Source: CBDATA01 sp965215615
GTDB lineage: Bacteria; Acidobacteriota; Vicinamibacteria; Marinacidobacterales; Marinacidobacteraceae
Assembly: GCA_965215615.1 (NCBI GenBank)
Contig: OZ244068.1
Coordinates: 1,302,001-1,366,000 of the forward strand
Direction of reading: 5' to 3'
DNA: 64,000 nt
Part shown: positions 51,995-60,439 of the stretch, one piece after another
How the letters are laid out: each line of letters begins with the position of its first letter
Position numbering within the stretch: position 1 is the first letter of the stretch
The notes under the pieces: model-generated
The model's database searches: none
Seen by the model: the letters and a program-made list of their open reading frames with translations, nothing else
What the model was told of the DNA's origin: nothing
Translations under genes and position numbers: made by a program

Positions 51995-53740
51995 ATGCTC
52001 GAGTGGTTGCGGGTGCAGAACGTGGCCCTCATCCGCGACACCACGCTCGAGTTCGGCGAAGGCCTGAACGTGGTTACCGGAGAAACCGGTGCGGGCAAGA
52101 GCGTGCTGCTGGAGTCGCTGCTGCTCGCGCTCGGGACGCGGACGAAACCTCATCTGGTGGGCGCGGCCGCCGACCGGAGTCTGGTGGAGGCCGGGTTCCG
52201 GATCGCGGACGAAGGAGAGCCTGTCGGGCCGGTTCCGGATTTTCTCGAGGAACACGGGGTCGAAGTCGAAGAAGGGGAAATCGTCATCCGGCGGGAAATC
52301 CGCTTGCGGGGCGGTTCGGGAACGGTCCAGGGGCGCATCCGGGTGAACGGAACGCCCATGCCGGCCGGCACCTTGCGAAAACTCGGCGCGATGCTGGGGG
52401 AGGTTTACAGCCAGGGGGAACATCTGACCATCCAGAGTCCGGAGGCGGCACGGGAGATTCTCGATCGCGTCTCGGGGCTCGACGATCTCCGGCTCGAAGT
52501 CAGGGACGAGTACGAACGACTCCGACAGCGGGAAGAGGAGCTCCGGGAAATCGAAGACGCGGTCGCCCGCGAAACATCCGAAAGCGATGCCCTTCGTCGC
52601 ATGGCGGAAGAAATCACGGCTGCGGCTCTCGAGCCCGACGAAGACGGGATGCTCCGGAAAGAGCGCCGCACTCTCGCGTCGGCCGGCCAGATGCGCTCCC
52701 TGCTCCGCGATGCCCGGAACGCACTCTATGAATCGGAGACTTCTGCCAGCTCGCAGATCGCAGTGGCCATCCGGTCCCTCGAGCACGCCCTGGAACTCGA
52801 CCCGGATTTCGACTCGGCGCTCTCCCGGTGTCGGGAAACGCTCGCCGCGGTGGAGGATCTGGCGCTGGATCTTCGCGAGCGGGAAGCGCAGGTCGCCGCG
52901 GCCCCGGAGCGCCTCGCATGGATCGAGGAACGTCTGGCGCTCATTCGCGGGCTGGAGCGCCGCTACGTCGAAGGAGCCGGTGGTGTTTCGGCGATTCTGG
53001 CGCGATTTGAAAATATATCCTTGTTTATCAATGACTTGGATAGAAAGAAAACGATTCGGAAGAAGCTCTCGGAAGAAACCGCTGCCGCTGTCCGCCGTTA
53101 TCAGGAGCTGGCGCAGAAGCTCTCTCGGGCACGAACGGAAGCGGCCTCACGGGTCGGAGAGCTGGTTCAGGGTGAACTTGCGGATCTCGGCATGGGGAAA
53201 GCCCGCTTCGAGGTTTCGGTCACCCGGGCTCTTCCTGTTCCGGAGCAGGCGACCGCTCATTTTCAGGCTCACGGCCTCGACCGGGTCGAGTTTCGTTTCG
53301 ATGCCACCGGCAAACTCGCTCCCCAGCCCATCCAGCAGGTCGCTTCCGGTGGAGAATCTTCGCGTTTTTTCGTGGCGCTGCGGGCGGCGGTCGCCGGGGA
53401 AGGAGGCCCCCCCACCGTCGTTTTCGACGAAGCCGACGCGGGCACATCGGGCCGGATCGCTCACGCGGTGGGTGCTCGGTTGTTGCGACTCGCCGCCGGG
53501 CGTCAGGTCATTTCGGTGACCCATCTTCCGCAGGTCGCGGCCCTCGGCTCCAACCACCTGGTGGTCGAAACACTACAATCGGAGGGTTCCGTTCGGGTTC
53601 GCCGTTTGACCGGTGCCGCGCGGATCGAAGAAATCGCACGAATGCTGGCCGGCCCGGAGATCACCGAAAGCGCTCGGGATCATGCCCGCGAACTGCTCGC
53701 CAGCCAGGAACAGGCATCCCAGGCGGTGGATCCTCCATGA
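51995..53740 (+). CDS. recN: DNA repair protein RecN
   Basis: This 581-residue SMC-like protein has Walker A VVTGETGAGKS at 26-36, a long coiled-coil middle, then the signature VASGGESSRFFVALR and Walker B TVVFDEADAGTSG with ISVTHLPQVAALG. RecN gathers DNA ends in double-strand-break repair. The ATG at 51995 follows GGGAGGG. Around 53010-53060 the coding sequence is markedly AT-rich (FENISLFINDLDRKKTIRKK), unlike the rest of the gene; the frame stays open. It overlaps miaB by ATGA. Confidence 0.95.
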   Translation: MLEWLRVQNVALIRDTTLEFGEGLNVVTGETGAGKSVLLESLLLALGTRTKPHLVGAAADRSLVEAGFRIADEGEPVGPVPDFLEEHGVEVEEGEIVIRREIRLRGGSGTVQGRIRVNGTPMPAGTLRKLGAMLGEVYSQGEHLTIQSPEAAREILDRVSGLDDLRLEVRDEYERLRQREEELREIEDAVARETSESDALRRMAEEITAAALEPDEDGMLRKERRTLASAGQMRSLLRDARNALYESETSASSQIAVAIRSLEHALELDPDFDSALSRCRETLAAVEDLALDLREREAQVAAAPERLAWIEERLALIRGLERRYVEGAGGVSAILARFENISLFINDLDRKKTIRKKLSEETAAAVRRYQELAQKLSRARTEAASRVGELVQGELADLGMGKARFEVSVTRALPVPEQATAHFQAHGLDRVEFRFDATGKLAPQPIQQVASGGESSRFFVALRAAVAGEGGPPTVVFDEADAGTSGRIAHAVGARLLRLAAGRQVISVTHLPQVAALGSNHLVVETLQSEGSVRVRRLTGAARIEEIARMLAGPEITESARDHARELLASQEQASQAVDPP

Positions 53741-55158
53741 AGGAAACGGGTCGTTACCGGATCGAGACCTGGGGATGCCAGATGAACGTCCACGACTCGG
53801 AAAAGATGGCTGCGGCACTCGGTAAAGTGGGTTACGAGGTCGCGGATGGCGATGAGGCCGTGGATCTGGTGCTCCTGAACACCTGTTCGGTTCGGGAGAA
53901 GGCTCAGGAGAAAGTGTTCCACCGGGTGGAACAACTCGCACATCAGAGAAAAGGAAAACAGCAGGAGCTTCTCATCGGCGTCGCCGGCTGTGTCGCCCAG
54001 CAGGAGGGCGCGGCACTGATCGGTCGGGCTCCGGCAGTGGATTTCGTGCTGGGAACCCAGAGTGTCGTCCGACTGCCGCAGATCGTGAAGCGGCTTCGGG
54101 AAGGGGAACGGGGCATCGTGGAGATCGGGCGGCATCCGGACAACCTCGATATTCCGCCCGAGCAGATCGAGCGGCTTCCCGGCATCAAGGCGTACATCAC
54201 GATCATGGAGGGGTGCGACAACTTCTGTTCGTTCTGCGTGGTTCCGTTCACCCGGGGCCGGGAGCGTTGCCGCACGATCGAAAGCGTTGCGCGCGAGGCC
54301 GAATCTCTCGTTCGGGACGGGTTCGTGGAGATCCAGCTTCTCGGCCAGAACGTCAATTCGTATCGCGATCCGGTGGACGGCCGCAGTTTTGCGGAACTCC
54401 TCGATGCGGTGGGATCCACTCCCGGCCTTCGGAGACTCCGCTTCACGAGCCCTCACCCCAAGGATTTCGGGGAGGATGTCATGGAGCGTTTCGCCGATGA
54501 CGGCCCCCTCATGCCCCACATGCACCTTCCCGCGCAATCCGGCTCCTCCACGGTTCTCGAGCGGATGCGTCGTGGATACACGCGGGAAACGTTCTCGAAT
54601 CTGGTGCGGCAGGCGCGTGAGTTCGTTCCGGATCTGGCCATCTCGACCGATCTGATCGTGGGCTTTTGCGGCGAGACCAGGGAAGAATTCGAGGGGACGC
54701 TCGACCTCCTGGACGAGGTCCGTTTTTCCTCCGCTTACTCCTTCAAGTATTCGGAGCGTCCGCACACGCTTGCTTCGAGGTCTCTTCCGGATGACGTCCC
54801 GGAGCCGGTCAAGACAGAGCGTCTTCAGGAACTGCAGGCACGCCAGCGGGACATCCAGTTCATGCTGAACCGGAAGCAGCAGGGCAAGCGGCTGGAAGTC
54901 CTGGTGGAGAGCCCGGGACGCCATCCTGGACAGCTCCGGGGACGGGCGCGCGATCACCGGGTCGTGAACTTTCCCGGCGGGGAAGCACTGATCGGACGAT
55001 TCGTCACGGTCGAAATCACCGACTGCGGACCGAACAGCCTGCTGGGGTTCGCCATCCCGGAACATGGCGATGACCCTCGGTCACGCTCCTTCGCATCCGC
55101 TCCGATTTCCCTGCCGCTTCATCCGGATCCGGATTCATCCTCACCTGTCGGGTACTGA
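53737..55158 (+). CDS. miaB: tRNA-2-methylthio-N6-dimethylallyladenosine synthase MiaB
   Basis: This 473-residue radical-SAM methylthiotransferase has an N-terminal [4Fe-4S] set Cys14, Cys50, Cys85 and radical-SAM Cys160-x3-Cys164-x2-Cys167 (GCDNFCSFC). QMNVHDSEKM, VLLNTCSVREKA and LGQNVNSY are specific to MiaB. It methylthiolates i6A37 of tRNAs that read UNN codons, among them tRNASec in selenium-using bacteria. Then TRAM follows (about 375-440). The ATG overlaps the recN stop. Confidence 0.95.
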   Translation: MKETGRYRIETWGCQMNVHDSEKMAAALGKVGYEVADGDEAVDLVLLNTCSVREKAQEKVFHRVEQLAHQRKGKQQELLIGVAGCVAQQEGAALIGRAPAVDFVLGTQSVVRLPQIVKRLREGERGIVEIGRHPDNLDIPPEQIERLPGIKAYITIMEGCDNFCSFCVVPFTRGRERCRTIESVAREAESLVRDGFVEIQLLGQNVNSYRDPVDGRSFAELLDAVGSTPGLRRLRFTSPHPKDFGEDVMERFADDGPLMPHMHLPAQSGSSTVLERMRRGYTRETFSNLVRQAREFVPDLAISTDLIVGFCGETREEFEGTLDLLDEVRFSSAYSFKYSERPHTLASRSLPDDVPEPVKTERLQELQARQRDIQFMLNRKQQGKRLEVLVESPGRHPGQLRGRARDHRVVNFPGGEALIGRFVTVEITDCGPNSLLGFAIPEHGDDPRSRSFASAPISLPLHPDPDSSSPVGY

Positions 55159-55173
55159 AGGGGGGGAAGGTCA

Positions 55174-55674
55174 GTGGAGATCGAAATGACGATCAAGGCG
55201 ATCCTCACGGTGCCGGCGACCCGCGCCACGGTGGTGCTGCTGAAGGAGGAAACCGGAGAGCGGGAGCTTCCGATCTGGGTTGGCCCCTGCGAGGCGAGGG
55301 CGATCGGGATCCAGATCGAAAACGTGGAAACGCCGCGCCCGCTGACTCACGACCTTCTCCGGGAAATGCTTCGCGAGCTGGACACCCGGGTGTTGCGCGT
55401 CGTCATTCACAGCATTGCCGATCGCACCTTCCTGGCGCATATCCACCTCGAGCGGAAACGGTTGCGGCTCGCGATCGATGCTCGCCCCAGCGATGCCATC
55501 GCGCTGGCGCTACGGACCCGGGCACCCATCTTCGTTACCTCGCAGGTCATGGAATCCGCCTCCCAGATCGGCGACCTGGTGCAAGACGGCCCGGGCGAAC
55601 CGCCCCAGGACAAGGACGAACTGGATGCGTGGCTTGAAACTCTCGACGAAGAGGATCTCGGTGGATCCCAATAG
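55174..55674 (+). CDS. DUF151 (bifunctional nuclease-like) protein
   Basis: This 166-residue protein has the DUF151 core: VVLLKEETGERELPIWVGPCEARAIGIQIE, then RPLTHDLLREML and RPSDAIALALRTRAPIFV, followed by an acidic tail. Family members include proteins with reported DNase and RNase activity and a role in stress. GTG at 55174 has GGAAGG close in front; ATG at 55186 is another option. It lies between miaB and parA in the same direction. Confidence 0.88.
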   Translation: MEIEMTIKAILTVPATRATVVLLKEETGERELPIWVGPCEARAIGIQIENVETPRPLTHDLLREMLRELDTRVLRVVIHSIADRTFLAHIHLERKRLRLAIDARPSDAIALALRTRAPIFVTSQVMESASQIGDLVQDGPGEPPQDKDELDAWLETLDEEDLGGSQ

Positions 55675-55728
55675 AAACCTCCGGCACATTTTCCCGGAAA
55701 CGAGACCGGAAGCAAGAAAGGAACGAGC

Positions 55729-56508
55729 GTGAAAAGCGGCTGTATCACTGTCGCCAACCAGAAGGGCGGAGTGGGAAAGACCACCACCGTGGTGAATCTG
55801 GCGGCAGCGTTCGCGAGGGAAGGGAAGCGCACGCTTCTCGTGGACATGGATCCCCAGGCGAACGCCACCGTCACGTTTCTCGACCCCGGTGTCATCGAAT
55901 CGTCTCTTTTCGATGTGCTCACCGGCGAAAAGCGGATGTCCGAGGTCATCCAGCCCGCTGCTCTGCCGAATCTTTTCGTGGCACCGGCGCACATCTCGCT
56001 CGCCAAACTCGAGCGTCAGCTCATGGGAGATCTCGATGCCTACTACCGGTTGCGGGATCGATTCCAGCATATAGACGATGAATACGATTTCGTGATCGTG
56101 GACACTCCGCCGACACTCGGGATCTCCACGGTGAACGCGCTGGTGGCCAGTGACCATCTGATCCTGCCCATGCAGCCGGCCTATTTTTCGCTGGAAGGTG
56201 CCGACGATCTCCTCGACACGCTCGAGCAGGTACGACAACGTCCCAACCCGGACCTCGAGTTGCTGGGAGTTCTGGTCACGATGGTGGATTCGCGGACACG
56301 GCTTGCCCGCGAAGCCGAAGCTCATATTCGCCAGCACTTCGGCGAGAAGGTTTTTCAGGTTGTCATCCGGCGTAACGTGCGGCTGGAGGAGAGTCCCGCC
56401 TACCGCGAATCCATCTTTTCGTTTGCGCCGGAATCAAGAGGTGCCAGAGACTACCTGATGCTTTCCAGGGAGGTTATAGAGCGTGTCGAAGCGCGCAGGA
56501 CTGCCTGA
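55729..56508 (+). CDS. parA: Chromosome partitioning ATPase ParA
   Basis: This 259-residue Walker-type P-loop ATPase has the deviant Walker A KGGVGKTT at 11-18 with the signature lysine, MDPQANAT after it and DFVIVDTPPTLG as Walker B. ParA forms DNA-bound gradients that move ParB-parS complexes. The GTG start has AGGAA in front. It overlaps parB by 26 bp. Confidence 0.93.
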   Translation: MKSGCITVANQKGGVGKTTTVVNLAAAFAREGKRTLLVDMDPQANATVTFLDPGVIESSLFDVLTGEKRMSEVIQPAALPNLFVAPAHISLAKLERQLMGDLDAYYRLRDRFQHIDDEYDFVIVDTPPTLGISTVNALVASDHLILPMQPAYFSLEGADDLLDTLEQVRQRPNPDLELLGVLVTMVDSRTRLAREAEAHIRQHFGEKVFQVVIRRNVRLEESPAYRESIFSFAPESRGARDYLMLSREVIERVEARRTA

Positions 56509-57322
56509 CCGGGTCGGATTTCGCCAGCGTGACCGCCACTATGTGGCGGGTATCACGAGCAAAGAGCCCGAGAGCAGGTATCGCCACATTCCGGTGGAGC
56601 AGGTGCACCCGAACCCGGATCAGCCCCGCGAGCGCGTCGGAGCGATCGAGCCGCTTTCCGAATCCATCAAGGAAAACGGAATCCTGCAGCCCATCGTGGT
56701 GCGCCGGCTGGGTGACAAGGAGTTTCAGATCATCGCCGGCGAACGGCGTTACGCGGCAGCCCGGCTGGCCGGAATGCGCGAGATTCCCTGCTTCGAACGG
56801 GAAGCGGATCTCGGCAAGTCACTGGAACTGGCGCTCGTGGAAAACCTGCTGCGCAACGACCTGACACCGTTCGAAGAAGCGATGGCCTACCAGGGGCTCA
56901 TCGAGGAACATGGTTACACCCACGAGACACTGGGGGCTCGAATCGGCAAGCCCCGGACCACGGTCACCGAGACTCTCACTCTCCTGAACATCCCCGTCGA
57001 GATTCGTGAACTCTGCTGGAGTTCGGGAATCCAGTCGCGCCGTCAACTGCTGCGGGTCGCGCGTCAGCCCGACAGCGAAGCGATGAGCGCCCTCATCCGG
57101 CAGATCGTGAAGGGAGTGGCCGATCCCGCGCCGCGTCGCAAATCTGCATCCGGCAAGCGAGCTAGTCCCTTCGTGTTCCGTTACGCACCCAAGGGAGGGC
57201 CGTTCCGTCTCCAGATGACCTTCCGTCGCTCCGAAGTGGAACAACAGGAAGTGGTTGCCGCGCTCCGTGAACTACTGCAGAGTCTCGAAGCCTCGGAAGA
57301 GAGCCCGCCTCCCACCTCCTGA
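56483..57322 (+). CDS. parB: Chromosome partitioning protein ParB
   Basis: This 279-residue ParB/Spo0J-like protein has the CTP-binding box GERRYAAARLAG, the conserved LVENLLRNDLTPFEEA, a helix-turn-helix (YTHETLGARIGKPRTTVTETL) for parS, and a C-terminal dimerisation segment. With ParA it segregates the replication origin, which suggests that the origin region is not far away. No consensus parS (TGTTTCACGTGAAACA) was noticed in the surroundings. A large palindrome follows the stop. Confidence 0.93.
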   Translation: MSKRAGLPDRVGFRQRDRHYVAGITSKEPESRYRHIPVEQVHPNPDQPRERVGAIEPLSESIKENGILQPIVVRRLGDKEFQIIAGERRYAAARLAGMREIPCFEREADLGKSLELALVENLLRNDLTPFEEAMAYQGLIEEHGYTHETLGARIGKPRTTVTETLTLLNIPVEIRELCWSSGIQSRRQLLRVARQPDSEAMSALIRQIVKGVADPAPRRKSASGKRASPFVFRYAPKGGPFRLQMTFRRSEVEQQEVVAALRELLQSLEASEESPPPTS

Positions 57323-57376
57323 AAGGAAAATCTCCCATGTCGGCGTGCCGACATGGGGAACAAGGAGCTTCCTTTC
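57321..57376 (+). terminator. Nested hairpin after parB
   Basis: CCCATGTCGGC (57334-57344) and GCCGACATGGG (57347-57357) form a perfect 11-bp stem around GT. Outer arms GAAAGGA (57321-57327) and TCCTTTC (57370-57376) pair as well. There is no T-run directly after the main stem, so intrinsic termination is not certain; a regulatory structure upstream of the selenoprotein operon is the alternative. Confidence 0.55.
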
Positions 57377-57461
57377 ATTGACTTGGCCTTCTGTTGTGGT
57401 TTCCTTCGCAGTCTTCCCCGAGAGGAGTTCAGAAGTTCCCGGGTGCGATAGACTGATCCGC

Positions 57462-58037
57462 ATGGATATCTCCCGTATCGGTGTTCTCGCCATCGCCGGC
57501 ATGGCGTTCACAGCCATGTCCACGAGTCGGTCCGTCGCTCAGGATGACGCGACCCAGACCTTGGAAGTGGGTGCCGAGGCGCCGGACTTCGAGTTGATGG
57601 ATTCCGCAGGTGCCTCCTGGCGGCTTTCGGATCTGGTGACTCGAGGGCCGGTGGTTCTCGAGTTCTTCCGCAGTGGTGACTGGTGACCATTTTGCAAAGC
57701 GCAGCTCGGCGAGCTGCAAAAGTCCCTGGACGAGTTCGAAAGTGCGGGTGTCACGGTGCTCGGCATTTCGAGCTACGACGCTCCGGAAACCGCCCGTTGG
57801 CTCGAAGAGAACGACTGGGCCTTCCCGATCCTGGCTGACGGAGTCCCGGTGATCGATGCGTATGGACTCCGCAATGCCGACCACGACGGAACGGCCCGCG
57901 AGGGTCTCGCCCATCCTGCCACCATCATCGTGGATCGGGATCGCATCGTCCGCTTCGTGAACATCTGGATCAACTACCGCGAACGGACACCGCCGTCGCG
58001 GATCCTGACCGAAATCGCCAATCTCGATTCCCAGTAG
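57462..58037 (+). CDS. Secreted peroxiredoxin-like selenoprotein (TGA at 57684 read as selenocysteine)
   Basis: The frame opens at ATG 57462, meets TGA at 57684-57686 and continues in the same frame to 58037, giving 191 residues with selenocysteine at 75. Both sides are one AhpC/TSA-type thioredoxin fold: VGAEAPDFELMDSAG and VVLEFFRSGDW before the TGA, PFCKAQLGELQ, GISSYDAPETARWL and HPATIIVDRD after. The TGA is exactly where relatives have DWCPFC, with Cys78 as resolving residue, making Sec-Pro-Phe-Cys. A signal peptide (to about SVA-QD) sends it out of the cytoplasm. A SECIS-like hairpin follows the TGA. It should reduce peroxides or thiols. A frameshift or pseudogene is unlikely since frame and sequence remain intact. 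Confidence 0.88.
57684..57720 (+). promoter_or_regulatory. SECIS-like element of the peroxiredoxin-like gene
   Basis: Arms GCAGCTC (57701-57707) and GAGCTGC (57711-57717) form a perfect stem with loop GGC. Outer TTTTGC/GCAAAA pairing can extend it. The loop begins 21 nt after the TGA and starts with G, as bacterial SelB-bound SECIS elements require (roughly 16-37 nt). Confidence 0.8.
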
Positions 58038-58048
58038 GAGAACCCTTC

Positions 58049-58594
58049 ATGTTTTCGATCTCCCGGCTATCCCTTCTTCTTTTCCTGATGGCCACCGGGT
58101 CGTCGGCCGTCGGTCAGGTTGCCATCGAGATTCCCGATTGGGAGAACGCCGCTTCCTTCGAGCTCGTGTCTTCCCAGTCGGCCATCCGCGACGGCGATCT
58201 CTTCGAAGTAGCGGTCCTGGCTGAAATCGAGCCGGGGTATCACCTCTACGGGCCGGAAGAAAAGCCGCCGAGCGCCACAGTCGCGGAGTGGACGGCACCG
58301 GTTTCTTTCACCCCGGGCGATCCCGTGTATCCCGAGCCGATCCGGCGCGACCTTTCGGGGCTCGGCGAGTTCGATCTCTATGAAGGACGGGTCGTCATCC
58401 GGATTCCGGTTTCCGCGAAGGCCAGTGGAGAAGCTCCGGTGGCCGCCGAAGTACTCCTCCGGTACCAGCTCTGCACCGACAACGCATGCAGTGCTCCCAC
58501 CAGTTCCATGCTGACCCTCGATCTTCCGGTGGTCGGGCAGGGGACACCGATCGAGCGCACCTACCAGGACATCTTCGGAGATTCGTCGCGATGA
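58049..58594 (+). CDS. DsbD alpha-domain-like secreted protein
   Basis: This 181-residue protein has a signal peptide (LLLFLMATGSSAVGQ) and an immunoglobulin-like domain that resembles the N-terminal domain of thiol:disulfide interchange protein DsbD: EIEPGYHLYGPEEKPPSAT early, and YQLCTDNACSAPTSSMLTLDLP with a Cys pair at the position of the redox-active cysteines. In DsbD this domain passes electrons to periplasmic partners. No DsbD membrane domain is fused. Its position next to the secreted selenoprotein suggests that it supplies or accepts electrons, which is inference. Its stop overlaps the next ATG. Confidence 0.7.
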   Translation: MFSISRLSLLLFLMATGSSAVGQVAIEIPDWENAASFELVSSQSAIRDGDLFEVAVLAEIEPGYHLYGPEEKPPSATVAEWTAPVSFTPGDPVYPEPIRRDLSGLGEFDLYEGRVVIRIPVSAKASGEAPVAAEVLLRYQLCTDNACSAPTSSMLTLDLPVVGQGTPIERTYQDIFGDSSR

Positions 58595-59076
58595 GCGAGG
58601 TGGTTCATACCTGTCGCTCCCGTATCGTCAAGCAGGCCGGTCCGGTCCGTGAGGCGTTCCTCGAGGATTTCCCGAATCCGGTCCGCTTCGGTGTCCACAG
58701 CGGCATTGCTGCCTTTTACGGAGTCGAACCTCCGGAACAAATCCCCGCAACACTGGATTACGTCGTCGCCGCCACCGGTGGTTGAATGGTGGGCACGCTC
58801 GGGCGGGCGCTCGAGGTTCGAGGCATTCCAAGCCAGCCGGATCGGCTTTCGGCGGACGTGGAGGGGGATATCGTCAACGAAGACGGAGTCATGGCCTTGC
58901 GTCGGATCCGGATTCGTTATCGCATCGCCTTGCCATCCGGCAAGAAAGCCGAGGCCAAACGGGCCCTCTCGTTCCACGAGCTCGGTTGTCCGCTCGCCAA
59001 CACACTGCGTGGCGCGGTGGATCTGAGCTACACGGCGGAGTTTTCCGAAGCACCCGATTCCTCGTCCTCCTCCTGA
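58591..59076 (+). CDS. OsmC-like selenoprotein (TGA at 58783 read as selenocysteine)
   Basis: ATG at 58591 (overlapping the previous stop as ATGA) opens a frame that reads through TGA at 58783-58785 to 59076: 161 residues with selenocysteine at 65. The order is OsmC-type: PATLDYVVAATGG before the TGA, MVGTLGRALEVRGI after (relatives have ALGGC...), and the second redox Cys at 133 in FHELGCPLANTLRG. OsmC/Ohr proteins reduce organic hydroperoxides with these two residues. The TGA replaces the first Cys exactly. OsmC-like selenoproteins are known in marine metagenomes. No signal peptide, so cytoplasmic. Confidence 0.87.
58783..58822 (+). promoter_or_regulatory. SECIS-like hairpin of the OsmC-like gene
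   Basis: CTCGA (58810-58814) and TCGAG (58818-58822) form a stem with loop GGT; the loop begins 29 nt after the TGA and starts with G. A second option is CGCTC (58796-58800) with GGGCG (58805-58809), loop GGGC, 15 nt after the TGA. Which one forms cannot be judged without folding. Confidence 0.6.
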
Positions 59077-59081
59077 ACGCT

Positions 59082-59573
59082 GTGGTGGACTCCGCCGAAG
59101 GGCTTCGTGCCTTCATGAGGAACGTCCCGCAGTCGGTGAGTGTGGTGACCGCATCCGGGGAAGGGGGGCCTCGGGGGATCACGGTCAGTGCGTTTTTCTC
59201 GGTGAGTGTGGCGCCACCGTTGATGCTCATTTCGATCCATCGGCAAGCGAAGGCTCATGCGGCGATCGGTCGCGGCCTCTTTCGGATTCATCTTTTGGCG
59301 ATGGACCAGGCCGATGTCTCCCAGCACTTCGCGCGGCCGGGGATGGAGTCGCGAGATCAATTTCCCGATGCTCCGGTGTCTCCGGAAGCGGAGCCCCCCC
59401 GCATTCCCGGCTGTCTGGCCTGGGCTGTCTGCCAGGTCGTTTCGCGGCACGATGAGGCGGATCACACACTTTTCGTGGGAAAGATCGTGGAGAGCCGGGT
59501 GGAGCGGCCGGAAGCGGAGCCGCTCGTCTATCACCACGCCGCCTATCGGCATCTCGGGTCGGAAATTCGGTGA
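59082..59573 (+). CDS. Flavin reductase-like FMN-binding protein
   Basis: This 163-residue protein has the split-barrel flavin reductase pattern: RNVPQSVSVVTASGEGGPRGITVSAFFSVSVAPPLMLISIHRQAKAHAAIG (shown in parts), then FRIHLLAMDQADVSQHFA, and VGKIVESRVERPEAEPLVYHHAAYR at the end. Relatives such as HpaC pass electrons from NAD(P)H to free flavin. GTG at 59082 or 59085 starts it, a few bases after the OsmC-like stop. It may feed reducing power to the neighbouring redox enzymes, which is inference. Confidence 0.8.
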   Translation: MVDSAEGLRAFMRNVPQSVSVVTASGEGGPRGITVSAFFSVSVAPPLMLISIHRQAKAHAAIGRGLFRIHLLAMDQADVSQHFARPGMESRDQFPDAPVSPEAEPPRIPGCLAWAVCQVVSRHDEADHTLFVGKIVESRVERPEAEPLVYHHAAYRHLGSEIR

Positions 59574-60439
59574 AACGAGTCCTTTTCGGACTTCTGATCC
59601 TTGGCATCGCCTGCGGAGATGCGCCGGAAGAGCCGGCTCCGGAAGAAGCGGCTCCGGTAGCGCCGAAAGCCGCGCCCGAACCCGTCCCGGCTCCTCCGCC
59701 CGCGCCCGTTCGGGAAATTCCGCGTTTCGGGAGTCTTCACGTGGAAGGAAGCGAGGGAGCGGTTGCCTTTCTCGGCGGAGAGCGCCTGGGGACGCTCCCC
59801 GGTCGCTTTGCCTCTCTCGAACCCGGCTCCTACCCGCTTCGGGTCGAGTTGGAAAACCATCATCCCCTGGAGGTGGAAGTCACGATCGAACCGGGAGAGG
59901 TTCGAGTGATCTCCGCGGTGCTGCGCGAGCGTCTTGGCTCTCTGGTCGTCGAAAGCGACCGGCCCGGAGCGATGGTGTTCCTGGATCGGAATTTCAAGGG
60001 CAACACCCCGGTGACCGTTTCCGATCTCGCCCCCGGTGAATACCAGATCACCGTTTCCCTGGAAGGATTCGATGTCCACAGCGAACGGATTCGGGTGGAG
60101 CGGATGCCGGTTCCGGTGGATGTTGTTTTCGGGGATCCGATTCCGACCCTCGACGCTGCCGTCCCGGTGGTGCACAAGCACACTTTCGGATCCTGCGAAG
60201 GCTCTCTCGAAGCAACGGAAGAAGGGTTCTTCTATCGAACGGAGCACCAGGATGCGTTCACCTTGTCCTTCGCGGATACCGAGGCGTTCGAGCTGGATTA
60301 TCTGGACAACAACCTGCGCTTGAAGGTCCGTGGCGGGCGCACCTACAACTTCGAATCGCCTGACGAGGACATGGATGCGCTCTTCGTCTTCCATCGTGAC
60401 GTGGTGGCGTATCGGGAAACACTTCGCACCACCGAGTAA
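59570..60439 (+). CDS. Lipoprotein with PEGA domains
   Basis: This 289-residue lipoprotein (lipobox GIAC, Cys15) has a Pro/Ala/Glu-rich linker (about 18-47), then two PEGA domains: about 50-115 (GSLHVEGSEGAVAFLGGERLGTLPG...) and 119-185 (GSLVVESDRPGAMVFLDRNFKGNTPV...LAPGEYQITVSLEGFD). The C-terminal part (about 200-289) is an unrecognised beta domain. PEGA domains occur in surface proteins of many diderms. The GTG start overlaps the flavin reductase stop. It is the last gene of the redox operon. Confidence 0.75.
   Translation: MKRVLFGLLILGIACGDAPEEPAPEEAAPVAPKAAPEPVPAPPPAPVREIPRFGSLHVEGSEGAVAFLGGERLGTLPGRFASLEPGSYPLRVELENHHPLEVEVTIEPGEVRVISAVLRERLGSLVVESDRPGAMVFLDRNFKGNTPVTVSDLAPGEYQITVSLEGFDVHSERIRVERMPVPVDVVFGDPIPTLDAAVPVVHKHTFGSCEGSLEATEEGFFYRTEHQDAFTLSFADTEAFELDYLDNNLRLKVRGGRTYNFESPDEDMDALFVFHRDVVAYRETLRTTE

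Noticed and set aside
57321..57376. The palindrome behind parB as a standard parS site
   Set aside because: It shares no clear similarity with the conserved 16-bp parS consensus; kept only as hairpin of open function.
57684..57686. TGA as ordinary stop, making the peroxiredoxin-like gene a truncated pseudogene
   Set aside because: The frame stays the same and the domain continues with conserved residues directly after; a SECIS-like hairpin follows; a second gene nearby shows the same pattern.
57684..58785. TGA read as tryptophan (alternative genetic code)
   Set aside because: Many genes in the window end in TGA at the expected place, for example leuC, pal, parB and ilvE.
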